DNA of 64,000 bases from the NCBI RefSeq assembly GCF_015353075.1, contig NZ_CP064188.1, positions 434,001 to 498,000 on the forward strand. The letters run 5' to 3'. The notes beneath the pieces were generated by a model. That model saw only the letters and a program-made list of their open reading frames with translations. It was not told the origin of the DNA and did no database searches. The stretch is from Rhizobium sp. 007 (lineage in GTDB: Bacteria; Pseudomonadota; Alphaproteobacteria; Rhizobiales; Rhizobiaceae). Each line of letters starts with the position of its first letter. The stretch's first letter is position 1. Below are positions 53,187 through 62,743 of this stretch, piece after piece. The position numbers were made by a program, and so were the translations under genes.

Positions 53187-56142
53187 GGAGCCTCTCGTTC
53201 TGCGGATCGAAGAAAACCGGATTGCACAGGCGCGCGGGGGTGAATTCGTTGCGCAGGCCGTTCCAAACCACCACCTCTTCGCCGTGCCGCTCGGATCCGC
53301 GCTTGACGAGGGCAAGACCGATGGTCGATCCGACATGGGGTGAAAACGCGCTTGAAGTGACGTAGCCCTGGTCGTTTTCGAGCGTTGCAGCCCCATCCTT
53401 GGTGAGGATGTGGGAACCCGTGCGGAAGGATTGGTTGGGATCGAGCGGCACAATACCAACCAGGCGCGGCCGGTCGCCGGCCGCAAGGCCGTCGCGCCCC
53501 ACCATGGCCTTGCCGATGAAATCGACCTTTATCGACGAAACCATTTTTGCAAAACCGAGATCGGCCGGAACGACGGTGCCGTTGATCTCGTTGTGGGTGA
53601 CATGGCCTTTTTCGATGCGCATGACGCCGAGCGCTTCGACGCCATAGGGCATGATGCCATCGTCTTTCCCGGCGTCCATCAGGGCATCGGCAACGCTTTC
53701 GCCGTAACCGGCCGGCACCGCAAGCTCATAGGCAAGTTCGCCCGAGAAGGAAATCCGGAAGAGGCGGCCGTGAAGCGTGCCGTTGAAAAGTGAGATATCT
53801 TTCGCTGCGAGAAAGGGGAAGGCAATGTCGGCGATGTCGTCGTCGACGATCTTCTGGAGAATAGAGCGGGCTTTTGGCCCGGCGATCGCCATCTGCGCCC
53901 ACTGGTCGGTGACCGATGCGAGGCGAACGTCGAGATCCGGCCACAGCGCCTGCGCGCAGAACTCCAGGTGGTTCATGACGCCTGCGGCATAGGCCGTCGT
54001 CGTCGTCATGAAGAAGCGGTCTTCTTCAAGGCGGCTCGTCGTGCCGTCGTCGTAGATCATGCCGTCCTCGCGCAGCATCAGGCCATAGCGGGCCTTGCCG
54101 ACCGGTAAGTTCAGGAAGCCATTGGAATAGATCCGGTTCAGAAATTGTGCCGCGTCTTTGCCGCAGATCTCGATCTTGCCGAGCATTGAGACGTCGCACA
54201 GCCCCGCATTCCGCCGCACGTTCAGCACTTCTCGGTCGACGCTTTCGCGCCATGTATGTTCGCCCTTTCGCGCGAACCAGGAGGAGCGATACCACAGACC
54301 GGTCTCGACGAAGACGGCGCCGTTCTTTTCCGCCCAGCCGTGCAGCGGCGATTTGCGCACCGGCTGGAAATGATGTCCGTGATAGGCGCCTGTCAGCGCC
54401 CCGAAGGAGACAGGCGTATAGAATGGCCGGAAAGTCGTCGTGCCGACGTCTGCCGGCGAGACGCCGCGCGCTTCAGCCAGAAGCCCGATGGCATTGATAT
54501 TGGAAAGCTTGCCCTGATCCGTCGCCATGCCATTGGTTGTGTAGCGCTTGGCAAGCTCAACATGGCCATAGCCCTCGCTGACGGCAAGGCAGAGATCCTT
54601 GCGATGCACGTCATTCTGGAAATCGACGAAGGCCTTGCCCTTGACGCCGGTTATGGACCAGACCGCCTTTTCAGGCGGGGCGAGGATATCGTTCTCCACC
54701 GCGCCGAACTCAGCGGCTGCCGCCTTGAAGCCAAGCCCTTCTGCCATGGCCGCGCCCTGCCGCGCGCCGTCCGCAAGGCAGGCGGCAAGGCCGCCAACGG
54801 CGCAAACGGAGCCGGCGAGTGCCATCCCGTTCAGATTGCCCGGTGCGAGGAAGGCTGCATTGTCATCCGACCAGACCGGTTTGCCGCCGCGGTGGCAGGC
54901 AAGATGGATGATCGGGCTGAAACCGCCTGCCATGGCCAGGGCATCAACATTCAGCCGTTCCGTGCGGCCCTTTGAGCGGATATCGATTGCGTTCAACGCC
55001 TTGCCGCCCTTGGCATCCGATACCACGGCACCCCTGATGATGCGCGCCGGGCCAAAGTAGCCGCTGCCGCCGTCCTCGCGGCTGTCGACGATGGCGGCAA
55101 GCTGAATGCCGTGCGCTTCGAGATCGCGGGCCAGTGCATAGCCGCTGTCATTGGTGGTGAAGATCGCTGTCGCCTTGCCGGGGGCAACAGCATAACGGTT
55201 AAGGTAGTGGCGCATGGCGCTCGCCATCATCACGCCCGGAATGTCGTTGCCGCCGAACACGACCGGACGCTCTTCCGCTCCCGTCGCCAGAACGCTGCGC
55301 TTGGCGACAATGCGCCAGAGACGTTCCACAGGTACGTTGGGCTGCGGTTCGGACAGATGCTTTTGCACCCGCTCGACGGCGCCGAAGACATTGCCGTCAT
55401 ACCAGCCGAAGACGGTGGTGCGGGTCAGAAGGGTGACATTCGGCAAGGATTCGAGTTCGCCGATGCAGTCGGCTGCGAAATCGGCAGCCGCCTTGCTGCC
55501 GATCGATGCGGTCTCGCTCAAAAGCGCGCCGCCGGCAACCGAGTGCTCGTCGATGAGAATGACGCGGGCGCCGGCACGGCCGGCACTGATGGCGGCAGCC
55601 AGCCCCGCCGGCCCGGCACCGATGACGAGCAGGTCGCAATGTGCCCAGCACTTATCATAGGCGTCCGGATCGGTTTCATATGTTGCCTTGCCCAGTCCGG
55701 CGGCCTTGCGGATGAAGGGTTCGTAGATCTTTTCCCAGAACGAGACAGGCCACATGAAGGTCTTGTAGTAGAAACCGGCGCCGAGGAAGGGCGACAGAAG
55801 GCTGTTCAGCGCGCCAATGTCGACGTCGAGCGACGGCCAGCGGTTTTGGCTTCTCGCTTCGAGGCCGGCGTAGAGTTCCTGCATGGTGGCGCGCGTGTTC
55901 GGCTCGGTGCGGCCGCCGCGGCCGATGGTCATCAGCGCATTCGGCTCGGCTGCGCCTGCAGTCAGGATGCCGCGCGGCCGGTGATATTTGAAACTCCGGC
56001 CGACGAACTGGCGGCCGTTGGCAAGCAGTGCAGAGGCGAGGCTGTCGCCCTCAAGGCCCTGCATCGCCTTGCCGTCGAAGGTAAAGGACAGCGACTTGGA
56101 GCGGTCGATCAGCCCGCCCTTCGGCAAACGGTAGGATGTCAT
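53179..56142 (-). CDS. soxA: Sarcosine oxidase alpha subunit-like (SoxA / MgdC)
   Basis: 987 aa from the ATG at 56142. Domain order: 2Fe-2S-like/SoxA N-domain (about 1-100, FTFDGKAMQGLEGDSLASAL), FAD/NAD Rossmann oxidoreductase (DLLVIGAGPAGLAAAISAG, about 155-), and a C-terminal folate-binding aminomethyltransferase domain (GLCDVSMLGKIEICGKDAAQ; AFSPHVGSTIGLALVKRG). It oxidises an N-methyl group and passes the C1 unit to folate. In the present context N-methylglutamate is more likely than sarcosine as the substrate. It overlaps the SoxD-like gene by 4 bp. Confidence 0.93.
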   Translation of the reverse strand: MTSYRLPKGGLIDRSKSLSFTFDGKAMQGLEGDSLASALLANGRQFVGRSFKYHRPRGILTAGAAEPNALMTIGRGGRTEPNTRATMQELYAGLEARSQNRWPSLDVDIGALNSLLSPFLGAGFYYKTFMWPVSFWEKIYEPFIRKAAGLGKATYETDPDAYDKCWAHCDLLVIGAGPAGLAAAISAGRAGARVILIDEHSVAGGALLSETASIGSKAAADFAADCIGELESLPNVTLLTRTTVFGWYDGNVFGAVERVQKHLSEPQPNVPVERLWRIVAKRSVLATGAEERPVVFGGNDIPGVMMASAMRHYLNRYAVAPGKATAIFTTNDSGYALARDLEAHGIQLAAIVDSREDGGSGYFGPARIIRGAVVSDAKGGKALNAIDIRSKGRTERLNVDALAMAGGFSPIIHLACHRGGKPVWSDDNAAFLAPGNLNGMALAGSVCAVGGLAACLADGARQGAAMAEGLGFKAAAAEFGAVENDILAPPEKAVWSITGVKGKAFVDFQNDVHRKDLCLAVSEGYGHVELAKRYTTNGMATDQGKLSNINAIGLLAEARGVSPADVGTTTFRPFYTPVSFGALTGAYHGHHFQPVRKSPLHGWAEKNGAVFVETGLWYRSSWFARKGEHTWRESVDREVLNVRRNAGLCDVSMLGKIEICGKDAAQFLNRIYSNGFLNLPVGKARYGLMLREDGMIYDDGTTSRLEEDRFFMTTTTAYAAGVMNHLEFCAQALWPDLDVRLASVTDQWAQMAIAGPKARSILQKIVDDDIADIAFPFLAAKDISLFNGTLHGRLFRISFSGELAYELAVPAGYGESVADALMDAGKDDGIMPYGVEALGVMRIEKGHVTHNEINGTVVPADLGFAKMVSSIKVDFIGKAMVGRDGLAAGDRPRLVGIVPLDPNQSFRTGSHILTKDGAATLENDQGYVTSSAFSPHVGSTIGLALVKRGSERHGEEVVVWNGLRNEFTPARLCNPVFFDPQNERLHV

Positions 56143-56417
56143 GCGCCTGTACCTTCCTTCTCGCCAGACGCAGCGTCGCGGCATGCGGCGATCTCATGGG
56201 TCACCGTATCGCGGGCGACGACCAGCCACCGCCGGCAGCCGGACGTGTGATGCCAATATTCCTCGTAGGCACCGCGGGGATTGTCGCGCAGATAGACGTA
56301 GTCGAACCAGTCGTCAGGACCGGCATCGGGCGTCGGTCGCGCAAGGGCAGCGCCTTTGATGGTGAATTCCTCTTTGGGTCTTCGCCCGCAATGCGGGCAG
56401 GGCACGAGACTTGCCAT
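56139..56417 (-). CDS. soxD: Sarcosine oxidase delta subunit-like (SoxD / MgdB)
   Basis: 92 aa from the ATG at 56417. Typical SoxD features: CPHCGRRPKEEF at the N-terminus, DWFDYVYLRDNPRGAYEEYW, and the C-terminal zinc partner HHTSGCRRWLVVARDT. It holds a structural zinc in the heterotetramer. It lies 23 bp after the SoxB-like gene and overlaps the SoxA-like gene. Confidence 0.92.
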   Translation of the reverse strand: MASLVPCPHCGRRPKEEFTIKGAALARPTPDAGPDDWFDYVYLRDNPRGAYEEYWHHTSGCRRWLVVARDTVTHEIAACRDAASGEKEGTGA

Positions 56418-56440
56418 TTCAATGTCCTCGATCCGCGAAA

Positions 56441-57691
56441 TCAATGAAGGTTGGGCTGGGCGCCCTGGCCTTTTTCGTCGATGAGATAGCCGCGCTGAAA
56501 GCGGTCGAGCCGGAAGGCCGTCGCCGTCTCCTGGGGCACGCCGCGGGCGAGAAGATGGGCAAAGCAAAAGCCCGACGCCGGGGTCGCCTTGAAACCGCCG
56601 TAACACCAGCCGGCATTCAGGTAGAGATTGTCGACATGGGTCCGGTCGATGATCGGCGAACCGTCCATCGACATGTCCATGATGCCGCCCCAGGAGCGCA
56701 GCACCCGGACGCGCGACAGCGCCGGGATCATCGCCTTTCCGGCTTCCGCCACATGTTCGACCGTCGCCAGATTGCCGCGCTGGGCATAGGAATTGTAGCC
56801 GTCGATGTCGCCGCCAAAGACGAGGCCGCCCTTGTCGGATTGCGAGACGTAGAAGTGTCCGGCGCCGAAGGTGACCACTCCGTCGATGAAAGGCTTCAGG
56901 CCTTCCGAGACGAAGGCTTGAAGCACATGGCTTTCGAGCGGCAGCTTCAGGCCAGCCATCCGGGCGACCTGCGAAGAATTGCCGGCTGCTGCGAGCGCCA
57001 GCTTGCCGCAGCTAATGAAGCCGCGACTGGTTTCGACGCCGATGACCTGCCCGTTGCTTAGACGGATGCCGGTCACCTCGCAGCCTTGGATGATGTCAAC
57101 GCCGCGCTGATCGGCGCCGCGCGCATAGCCCCAGGCGACCGCGTCATGGCGAACGGTGCCGCCGCGCTTCTGCAGCAGGCCGCCCTGGATCGGGAAACGG
57201 GCATTGTCGTAATCGAGAAAGGGCAGCATCTTCTCGACCGAAGCGCGGTTGAGAAGCTCGGCATCGACGCCGTGCAGCCGCATGGCGTTGCCGCGGCGGG
57301 TATAGGCGTCGCGCTGCCCATCCGAGTGGAAGAGATTGAGCACGCCGCGCTGCGACACCATGGCGTTGAAGTTGAAATCCCGCTCGAGCCCCTCCCACAG
57401 CTTCATGGAAAGCTCGTAGAACGGATTGTTGCCCGCCAGCAGGTAGTTGGAGCGGATGATGGTCGTATTGCGGCCGACATTGCCGGAACCGACATAGTTC
57501 TTCTCCAGCACCGCCACATTGGTGATGCCGAATTCCTTGGCGAGGTAGTAGGCCGTAGCAAGGCCGTGTCCGCCACCGCCGACAATGATCACGTCGTAAT
57601 GCGGCTTAGGCTCGGGCTGCCGCCAGGCGGGCGCCCAGTTCCTGTTGCCGAAAAGCCCGTTTAAGAAGATGGATAGTGCCGAGTAGCGCAT
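56441..57691 (-). CDS. soxB: Sarcosine oxidase beta subunit-like (SoxB / MgdA)
   Basis: 416 aa from the ATG at 57691 (MRYSALSIFLNGLFGNRNWA), the usual length. It is an FAD-dependent amine oxidase of the DAO family (VIIVGGGGHGLATAYYLAKE; GRNTTIIRSNYLLAGN; GWCYGGFKATPASGFCFAHL). It carries the substrate-oxidising site and covalent flavin of the complex. Co-location with glxBCD-glnT suggests the N-methylglutamate dehydrogenase version (MgdA). First gene of the operon and divergent from glxA. Confidence 0.92.
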   Translation of the reverse strand: MRYSALSIFLNGLFGNRNWAPAWRQPEPKPHYDVIIVGGGGHGLATAYYLAKEFGITNVAVLEKNYVGSGNVGRNTTIIRSNYLLAGNNPFYELSMKLWEGLERDFNFNAMVSQRGVLNLFHSDGQRDAYTRRGNAMRLHGVDAELLNRASVEKMLPFLDYDNARFPIQGGLLQKRGGTVRHDAVAWGYARGADQRGVDIIQGCEVTGIRLSNGQVIGVETSRGFISCGKLALAAAGNSSQVARMAGLKLPLESHVLQAFVSEGLKPFIDGVVTFGAGHFYVSQSDKGGLVFGGDIDGYNSYAQRGNLATVEHVAEAGKAMIPALSRVRVLRSWGGIMDMSMDGSPIIDRTHVDNLYLNAGWCYGGFKATPASGFCFAHLLARGVPQETATAFRLDRFQRGYLIDEKGQGAQPNLH

Positions 57692-57786
57692 CGATGCCGC
57701 TTTCCAAGAAAGACCTGTTGCCGGTGATAGCATGGGGAAGTGATCCGGAGTTGCATCCTTGGGACATTATGATGTAATTTTAGGAC

Positions 57787-58746
57787 ATGAGCGCTGGCGA
57801 CCAGAAGAACCTTCAGCGGATCGGCTTCGTCCTCGTGCCGAATTTCGCGCTGATGTCCTACGCCTCGGCGACCGAGCCGTTGCGGGCGGCAAACCTGATT
57901 GCCGGAAGTGCTCTTTACGAAGCGATCCCGTTATCGGCAGATGGTCTTCCGGTTCGCAGTTCGTCCGGCCTGACGATCAGTTGCAACCGCCTTTCGGAGG
58001 CCGGCGGCACCTGTCATACGATCTATGTCTGTGCCGGCGGCGATCCGCAAGACTGGTACGCAAGTGCCTCCCTGCATGCGCCGCTGAGGAAGTTCGCGCG
58101 CAATGGCGTGCGGATCGGCGGCATATCGAGCGGCTCCTACGTGCTGGCATCGGCGGGCCTGCTCGACAACACCGATTTTACGATCCACTGGGAACATGCC
58201 CCCGTTCTGAAAGAGGCATTCCCGCATCTCGCCCCGCGCCAGGCGCGGTTCGTCATCGATGGTGCACGCGTGACCTGTGGCGGAGGGGTGGCACCGCTCG
58301 ACATGATGCACGCCGTGATTTCCGAGCGGATGGGCGCCGATTTTGCCCGCCGGGTGAGCGATTGGTACCTGCATACTGCCGTCGCCGAGCCGAGCGATCC
58401 GCAGCGGGCATCGGCCGCCAACCGCTTCGGGACCAATCACCCGGCGCTTCTCGCCGTGCTGGAGAAAATGGAGACTGCGATCGAAAATCCGCTCAGCCGT
58501 GCAGAGATGGCAAGCCTTGTCGGTATCAGCGCGCGCCATCTCGATCGCCTCTTTCTCAAGCATCGCGGCATGACCTTCCTCGACACTTACCGGCAGATCC
58601 GCCTGCGGCACAGCCGCCGGCTGCTGGAGCAAAGCCCGCTGTCGATTTCGGAGATCGCCTTTGCCACCGGCTTTTCGAGTCCCGGCCATTTCTCCAGATC
58701 GTTCAAAGCGACGTTCGGTGAAAACCCGACGGATGCGCGGCGGTAG
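57787..58746 (+). CDS. glxA: GlxA family transcriptional regulator
   Basis: 319 aa. A DJ-1/PfpI-like sensor (IGFVLVPNFALMSYASATEP; GISSGSYVLASAGLLD) is joined to a C-terminal AraC HTH pair (RAEMASLVGISARHLDRLF; LSISEIAFATGFSSPGHFSR). It is the founding type of the GlxA family, next to glxBCD as in rhizobia. It sits between the divergent sox-like operon and the glx genes and could activate both. Related GbdR-type regulators control sarcosine and glycine betaine use in pseudomonads. Confidence 0.92.
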   Translation: MSAGDQKNLQRIGFVLVPNFALMSYASATEPLRAANLIAGSALYEAIPLSADGLPVRSSSGLTISCNRLSEAGGTCHTIYVCAGGDPQDWYASASLHAPLRKFARNGVRIGGISSGSYVLASAGLLDNTDFTIHWEHAPVLKEAFPHLAPRQARFVIDGARVTCGGGVAPLDMMHAVISERMGADFARRVSDWYLHTAVAEPSDPQRASAANRFGTNHPALLAVLEKMETAIENPLSRAEMASLVGISARHLDRLFLKHRGMTFLDTYRQIRLRHSRRLLEQSPLSISEIAFATGFSSPGHFSRSFKATFGENPTDARR

Positions 58747-58929
58747 GACAACAGGAGACTGGTTCGCGCATATTGCGGTCAGTCCCAAGCTGTCGGCTCC
58801 GAAATGTCCGACACCCACCCGACCGCGTTTTTCTCTGTAAGTCCGGCCTGTTTTTGGAGGGCGTGGGTTTTTCCTTTGAATCGTGAAAGATTTCCTGAGA
58901 AGATAAATATTGCTTCCTCCGGAGACATC

Positions 58930-59592
58930 ATGCCTTCCAAGACACAGATCGAAAACGCCGTAGCGCTGGATCAGAATCCGCACGCGGTTCGCGAACCGCG
59001 CGTCAACAATCTCGAGATGGCGATCGGACACGAGGTCCGCAATTTCCGCAAGAAGCTCGGCATCACCGTCACCGACCTGTCTGCGGCGACGGGCATTTCG
59101 CTCGGTATGCTGTCGAAGATCGAAAACGGCAATATTTCGCCGTCGCTGACGACACTGCAAACGCTCTCCAGGGCGCTCGGCGTTCCGATTACCGCCTTCT
59201 TTCGCCGCTTCGAGGAGCCACGGAGTGCAACCTTCGTCAAGGCGGGTGAGGGGGTGAATATCGAGCGTCGCGGCACGCGCGCCGGACATCAATACAGCCT
59301 GCTGGGCCATATAGACAATAATACCAGCGGCGTCACGGTCGAGCCCTATCTGATCACGCTGACTGTCGAATCAGACGTCTTTCCCACCTTCCAGCACGAC
59401 GGAATGGAGTTTCTCTATCTCCTGGAGGGGGAGGTGGTCTACCGTCATTCAGACGCCCTTTACCGGATGCAACCCGGCGACAGCCTGTTCTTCGGCGCGG
59501 ATGCGCCACATGGGCCGGAGGAACTCGTCAAGCTCCCCTGCCGCTATCTCTCGATCATTTCCTATCCGCAGCAGAAGGCCGTCAGCGACTAG
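58930..59592 (+). CDS. XRE family regulator with C-terminal cupin domain
   Basis: 220 aa from the ATG at 58930, with GGAGACATC upstream; the frame extends earlier but has no such site. An HTH_3 domain (LGITVTDLSAATGISLGMLS; IENGNISPSLTTLQTLSRAL) is followed by a cupin (TFQHDGMEFLYLLEGEVVYR; MQPGDSLFFGADAPHGPEEL). HTH-cupin regulators of this size control amine and polyamine catabolism. It lies 96 bp before glxB and probably regulates the glx-glnT unit. Confidence 0.92.
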   Translation: MPSKTQIENAVALDQNPHAVREPRVNNLEMAIGHEVRNFRKKLGITVTDLSAATGISLGMLSKIENGNISPSLTTLQTLSRALGVPITAFFRRFEEPRSATFVKAGEGVNIERRGTRAGHQYSLLGHIDNNTSGVTVEPYLITLTVESDVFPTFQHDGMEFLYLLEGEVVYRHSDALYRMQPGDSLFFGADAPHGPEELVKLPCRYLSIISYPQQKAVSD

Positions 59593-59687
59593 TTTATTGC
59601 CTTAAAAGAAAAAATTATTCTTCATAGTTGATTATCGCCAAACCCTCTGGTAGCACTCGTTCAGACACGAACGGAGGTTGCCAGGTC

Positions 59688-60593
59688 ATGTGCGGCATTG
59701 TTGGACTGTTTCTCAAAGACCGGAGCCTCGAGCCCCAGCTGGGGCAGCTGCTCTCGGAAATGTTGATCACCATGACGGATCGCGGTCCGGACTCTGCCGG
59801 AATCGCAATCTACGGCTCGGCTGCTGAGGGAAAAGCGAAGGTGACGATCCAGTCGGCCAAGCCGGAGGCGGATTTCGCCGGCCTTGAAAATGATTTGGCA
59901 GAAGCCGGAATACCGGCGAACGTCAGCATCAAGAGCACCCATGCCGTCATCGCGATCGCTGCGGACAAACTTATGGCGATCCGGCAGCTTCTAACCGCGC
60001 TTCGGCCCGATGTGCGTGTCATGGGCTCCGGCGACAGCGTCGAGATTTACAAGGAAACCGGCCTGCCGAAGGATGTTGTTGCCCGTTTCAGCGTCCGCTC
60101 CATGGGCGGCTCGCACGGCATCGGCCATACACGCATGGCGACGGAATCGGCTGTCACGACGCTTGGTGCACACCCGTTTTCGACCGGTTCCGATCAATGC
60201 CTGGTGCACAACGGTTCGCTGTCGAACCACAACAACCTGCGCCGCGAGCTGGCGCGGGAGGGCATGACCTTCGAAACCCAGAACGACTCGGAAGTTGCAG
60301 CTGCCTACCTCACCTCCGAAATGGCCAAGGGCAAGGATCTCGGGCAGGCGCTGACCGGTGCGCTCGACGACCTCGACGGCTTCTTCACTTTCGTGGTCGG
60401 CACCAAATCCGGCTTCGGCGTCGTGCGCGATCCGATTGCCTGCAAGCCCGCTGTCATGGCCGAAACGGACCAGTACGTCGCTTTCGGTTCCGAATACCGG
60501 GCGCTCGTCAACCTGCCGGGCATCGAAACGGCGCGCGTCTGGGAGCCTGAGCCTGCAACCGTCTATTTCTGGGATCACCAGAAAGCCGCCTGA
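59688..60593 (+). CDS. glxB: Class II glutamine amidotransferase subunit (GlxB / MgsA)
   Basis: 301 aa from the ATG at 59688, so that the catalytic Cys is residue 2 (MCGIVGLFLKDRS, Met removed). Other GATase II marks: ITMTDRGPDSAGIAIYG and HNGSLSNHNNLRRELAREG. It corresponds to the amidotransferase domain of glutamate synthase. In the N-methylglutamate pathway MgsA acts with GlxC and GlxD to release methylamine from gamma-glutamylmethylamide. First gene of the glxBCD unit. Confidence 0.92.
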   Translation: MCGIVGLFLKDRSLEPQLGQLLSEMLITMTDRGPDSAGIAIYGSAAEGKAKVTIQSAKPEADFAGLENDLAEAGIPANVSIKSTHAVIAIAADKLMAIRQLLTALRPDVRVMGSGDSVEIYKETGLPKDVVARFSVRSMGGSHGIGHTRMATESAVTTLGAHPFSTGSDQCLVHNGSLSNHNNLRRELAREGMTFETQNDSEVAAAYLTSEMAKGKDLGQALTGALDDLDGFFTFVVGTKSGFGVVRDPIACKPAVMAETDQYVAFGSEYRALVNLPGIETARVWEPEPATVYFWDHQKAA

Positions 60594-60632
60594 GCGGCAC
60601 CTCCTGCGCATTCTCCAAGGGTTATTGAAAAC

Positions 60633-61319
60633 ATGCCTGTCATTGATCTCGCCATCACCCCTTTGCGTGAACTCAACAGCGCCCTGCACAGCATCCAGCA
60701 GGGTTCGAACGATCTTTCCTTCGAGGTCGTCAATCCGCGCGGCAGCCATTCGGTTGCCGTTGGCATCGATACGCCTGTCACGGTCGATGTGAAGGGGTCC
60801 GTCGGCTATTACTGCGCCGGGATGAACGACGGCGGAGCCGTTACCGTTCATGGTTCGGCGGGCCCGGGCGTGGCGGAAAACATGATGTCGGGTACAGTCG
60901 TGATCGAAGGCGACGCTTCCCAGTATGCGGGCGCAACGGGCCGTGGCGGCCTACTGGTCATCAAGGGCAATGCAGCGTCGCGCTGCGGCATTTCGATGAA
61001 AGGCATCGACATTGTCGTTCATGGCAATATCGGCCACATGTCCGCCTTCATGGGACAATCCGGCCATCTGGTGGTGCTCGGCGATGCCGGCGATGCGCTG
61101 GGCGATTCGCTCTACGAGGCGAAGCTTTTCGTGCGCGGCTCGGTCAAGAGCCTGGGTGCCGACTGCATCGAAAAGGAGCTGCGGCCCGAGCATCTGACGA
61201 AGCTGGCCCAACTCCTCGAAAAGGCGGGCGTGACCGGAGTGAGGCCCGAGGAATTCAAGCGTTACGGTTCGGCCCGCAATCTCTACAATTTCAATATCGA
61301 CAACGCCGACGCATATTAA
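60633..61319 (+). CDS. glxC: Glutamate synthase C-terminal-like subunit (GlxC / MgsB)
   Basis: 228 aa with the repeated right-handed beta-helix pattern of the GXGXG/FwdC domain (MSGTVVIEGDASQYAGATGR; HGNIGHMSAFMGQSGHLVVL; GDAGDALGDSLYEAKLFV). It is the structural domain that links the amidotransferase and FMN parts in glutamate synthase. It works as MgsB with GlxB and GlxD. Confidence 0.92.
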   Translation: MPVIDLAITPLRELNSALHSIQQGSNDLSFEVVNPRGSHSVAVGIDTPVTVDVKGSVGYYCAGMNDGGAVTVHGSAGPGVAENMMSGTVVIEGDASQYAGATGRGGLLVIKGNAASRCGISMKGIDIVVHGNIGHMSAFMGQSGHLVVLGDAGDALGDSLYEAKLFVRGSVKSLGADCIEKELRPEHLTKLAQLLEKAGVTGVRPEEFKRYGSARNLYNFNIDNADAY

Positions 61320-61333
61320 GGCGAGGGACCATC

Positions 61334-62662
61334 ATGAGCTATCACAACCCCTATACCCCGCCGCGCAAGTCCGCGACCTTCGACGATTATACGCTGGCGG
61401 AAATCCGCCGCGCTGCGGCGACCGGGATCTACGATATTCGTGGCGCAGGTACCAAACGGAAGGTTCCGCATTTCGATGATCTGCTGTTTCTCGGCGCGTC
61501 GATTTCGCGCTATCCGCTCGAAGGTTACCGCGAGAAGTGCGACACGTCGGTTGTCCTCGGCACGCGCTTCGCCAAGAAGCCCATTCACCTGAAGACGCCG
61601 GTCACCATTGCCGGCATGAGCTTCGGCGCCCTGTCCGGCAATGCCAAGGAAGCGCTCGGACGCGGGGCGACGATTGCCGGGACCTCCACCACCACCGGAG
61701 ACGGCGGGATGACCGATGAAGAGCGCGGCCATTCACAGATATTGGTCTACCAGTATCTGCCGTCGCGTTACGGCATGAATCCCAAGGATCTGCGTCGCGC
61801 CGATGCCATCGAAGTGGTTGTCGGCCAAGGCGCAAAGCCCGGTGGCGGCGGCATGCTGCTTGGCCAGAAGATCTCCGATCGCGTCGCCAACATGCGCAAC
61901 CTTCCCAAGGGCATAGACCAGCGTTCGGCGTGCCGCCATCCAGACTGGACCGGCCCGGACGACCTTGAGATCAAGATCATGGAACTGCGCGAGATCACCG
62001 ACTGGGAAAAGCCCATCTATGTGAAGGTCGGCGGCGCGCGCCCCTATTACGATACGGCTTTGGCGGTGAAGGCCGGCGCGGATGTCGTCGTCCTCGACGG
62101 CATGCAGGGCGGCACTGCGGCCACGCAGGACGTCTTCATCGAGCATGTCGGCATGCCGATTCTGGCCTGTATCCGCCCCGCAGTCCAGGCCCTGCAGGAT
62201 CTGGGAATGCATCGCAAGGTGCAACTGATCGTATCGGGCGGTATCCGTTCCGGTGCGGACGTCGCAAAGGCTCTGGCACTCGGTGCCGATGCCGTTGCCA
62301 TCGGTACGGCGGCGCTGGTTGCACTGGGCGACAACGACCCGAGATGGGAAGACGAATACCGAAAGCTCGGTACCACAGCCGGCGCGTATGATGACTGGCA
62401 CGAAGGCAGGGACCCGGCTGGTATTACGACACAGGATCCGGAACTGGCGGTTCGACTGGATCCGATCGCCGCGGGCCGCCGCCTCGCCAACTATCTGAAG
62501 GTCATGACGCTCGAAGCCCAGACCATCGCTCGTGCCTGCGGCAAGAACCACCTGCACAACCTGGAGCCGGAAGATCTTTGCGCGCTGACCATGGAAGCGG
62601 CTGCCATGGCGCAGATCCCGCTCGCTGGGACGAGCTGGTATCCGGGCAAGGGAGGTTTGTGA
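61334..62662 (+). CDS. glxD: FMN-binding glutamate synthase-like subunit (GlxD / MgsC)
   Basis: 442 aa. Glu_synthase domain features: AGMSFGALSGNAKEALGRGA, STTTGDGGMTDEERGHS, VVVLDGMQGGTAATQDVFIE and the phosphate loop VSGGIRSGADVAKALALGAD. The Fe-S Cys cluster seen in GltB is represented only in part. It catalyses the transfer of the methylamine group to 2-oxoglutarate to form N-methylglutamate. It begins 15 bp after glxC. Confidence 0.93.
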   Translation: MSYHNPYTPPRKSATFDDYTLAEIRRAAATGIYDIRGAGTKRKVPHFDDLLFLGASISRYPLEGYREKCDTSVVLGTRFAKKPIHLKTPVTIAGMSFGALSGNAKEALGRGATIAGTSTTTGDGGMTDEERGHSQILVYQYLPSRYGMNPKDLRRADAIEVVVGQGAKPGGGGMLLGQKISDRVANMRNLPKGIDQRSACRHPDWTGPDDLEIKIMELREITDWEKPIYVKVGGARPYYDTALAVKAGADVVVLDGMQGGTAATQDVFIEHVGMPILACIRPAVQALQDLGMHRKVQLIVSGGIRSGADVAKALALGADAVAIGTAALVALGDNDPRWEDEYRKLGTTAGAYDDWHEGRDPAGITTQDPELAVRLDPIAAGRRLANYLKVMTLEAQTIARACGKNHLHNLEPEDLCALTMEAAAMAQIPLAGTSWYPGKGGL

Positions 62663-62679
62663 AACCGCATCAAAACAGC

Positions 62680-62705
62680 GAGCCGCATTTGGGAGGATGC
62701 GGCTC
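62680..62705 (+). promoter_or_regulatory. Hairpin between glxD and glnT
   Basis: GAGCCGCAT (62680-62688) and ATGCGGCTC (62697-62705) pair perfectly around an 8-nt loop, 18 bp after glxD. There is no U-run, so it is more likely an mRNA-stabilising or attenuating element than a terminator. Confidence 0.6.
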
Positions 62706-62743
62706 GTTTCCGTTGAGTGTCTGAATACAAAAAGGGGAATGAC

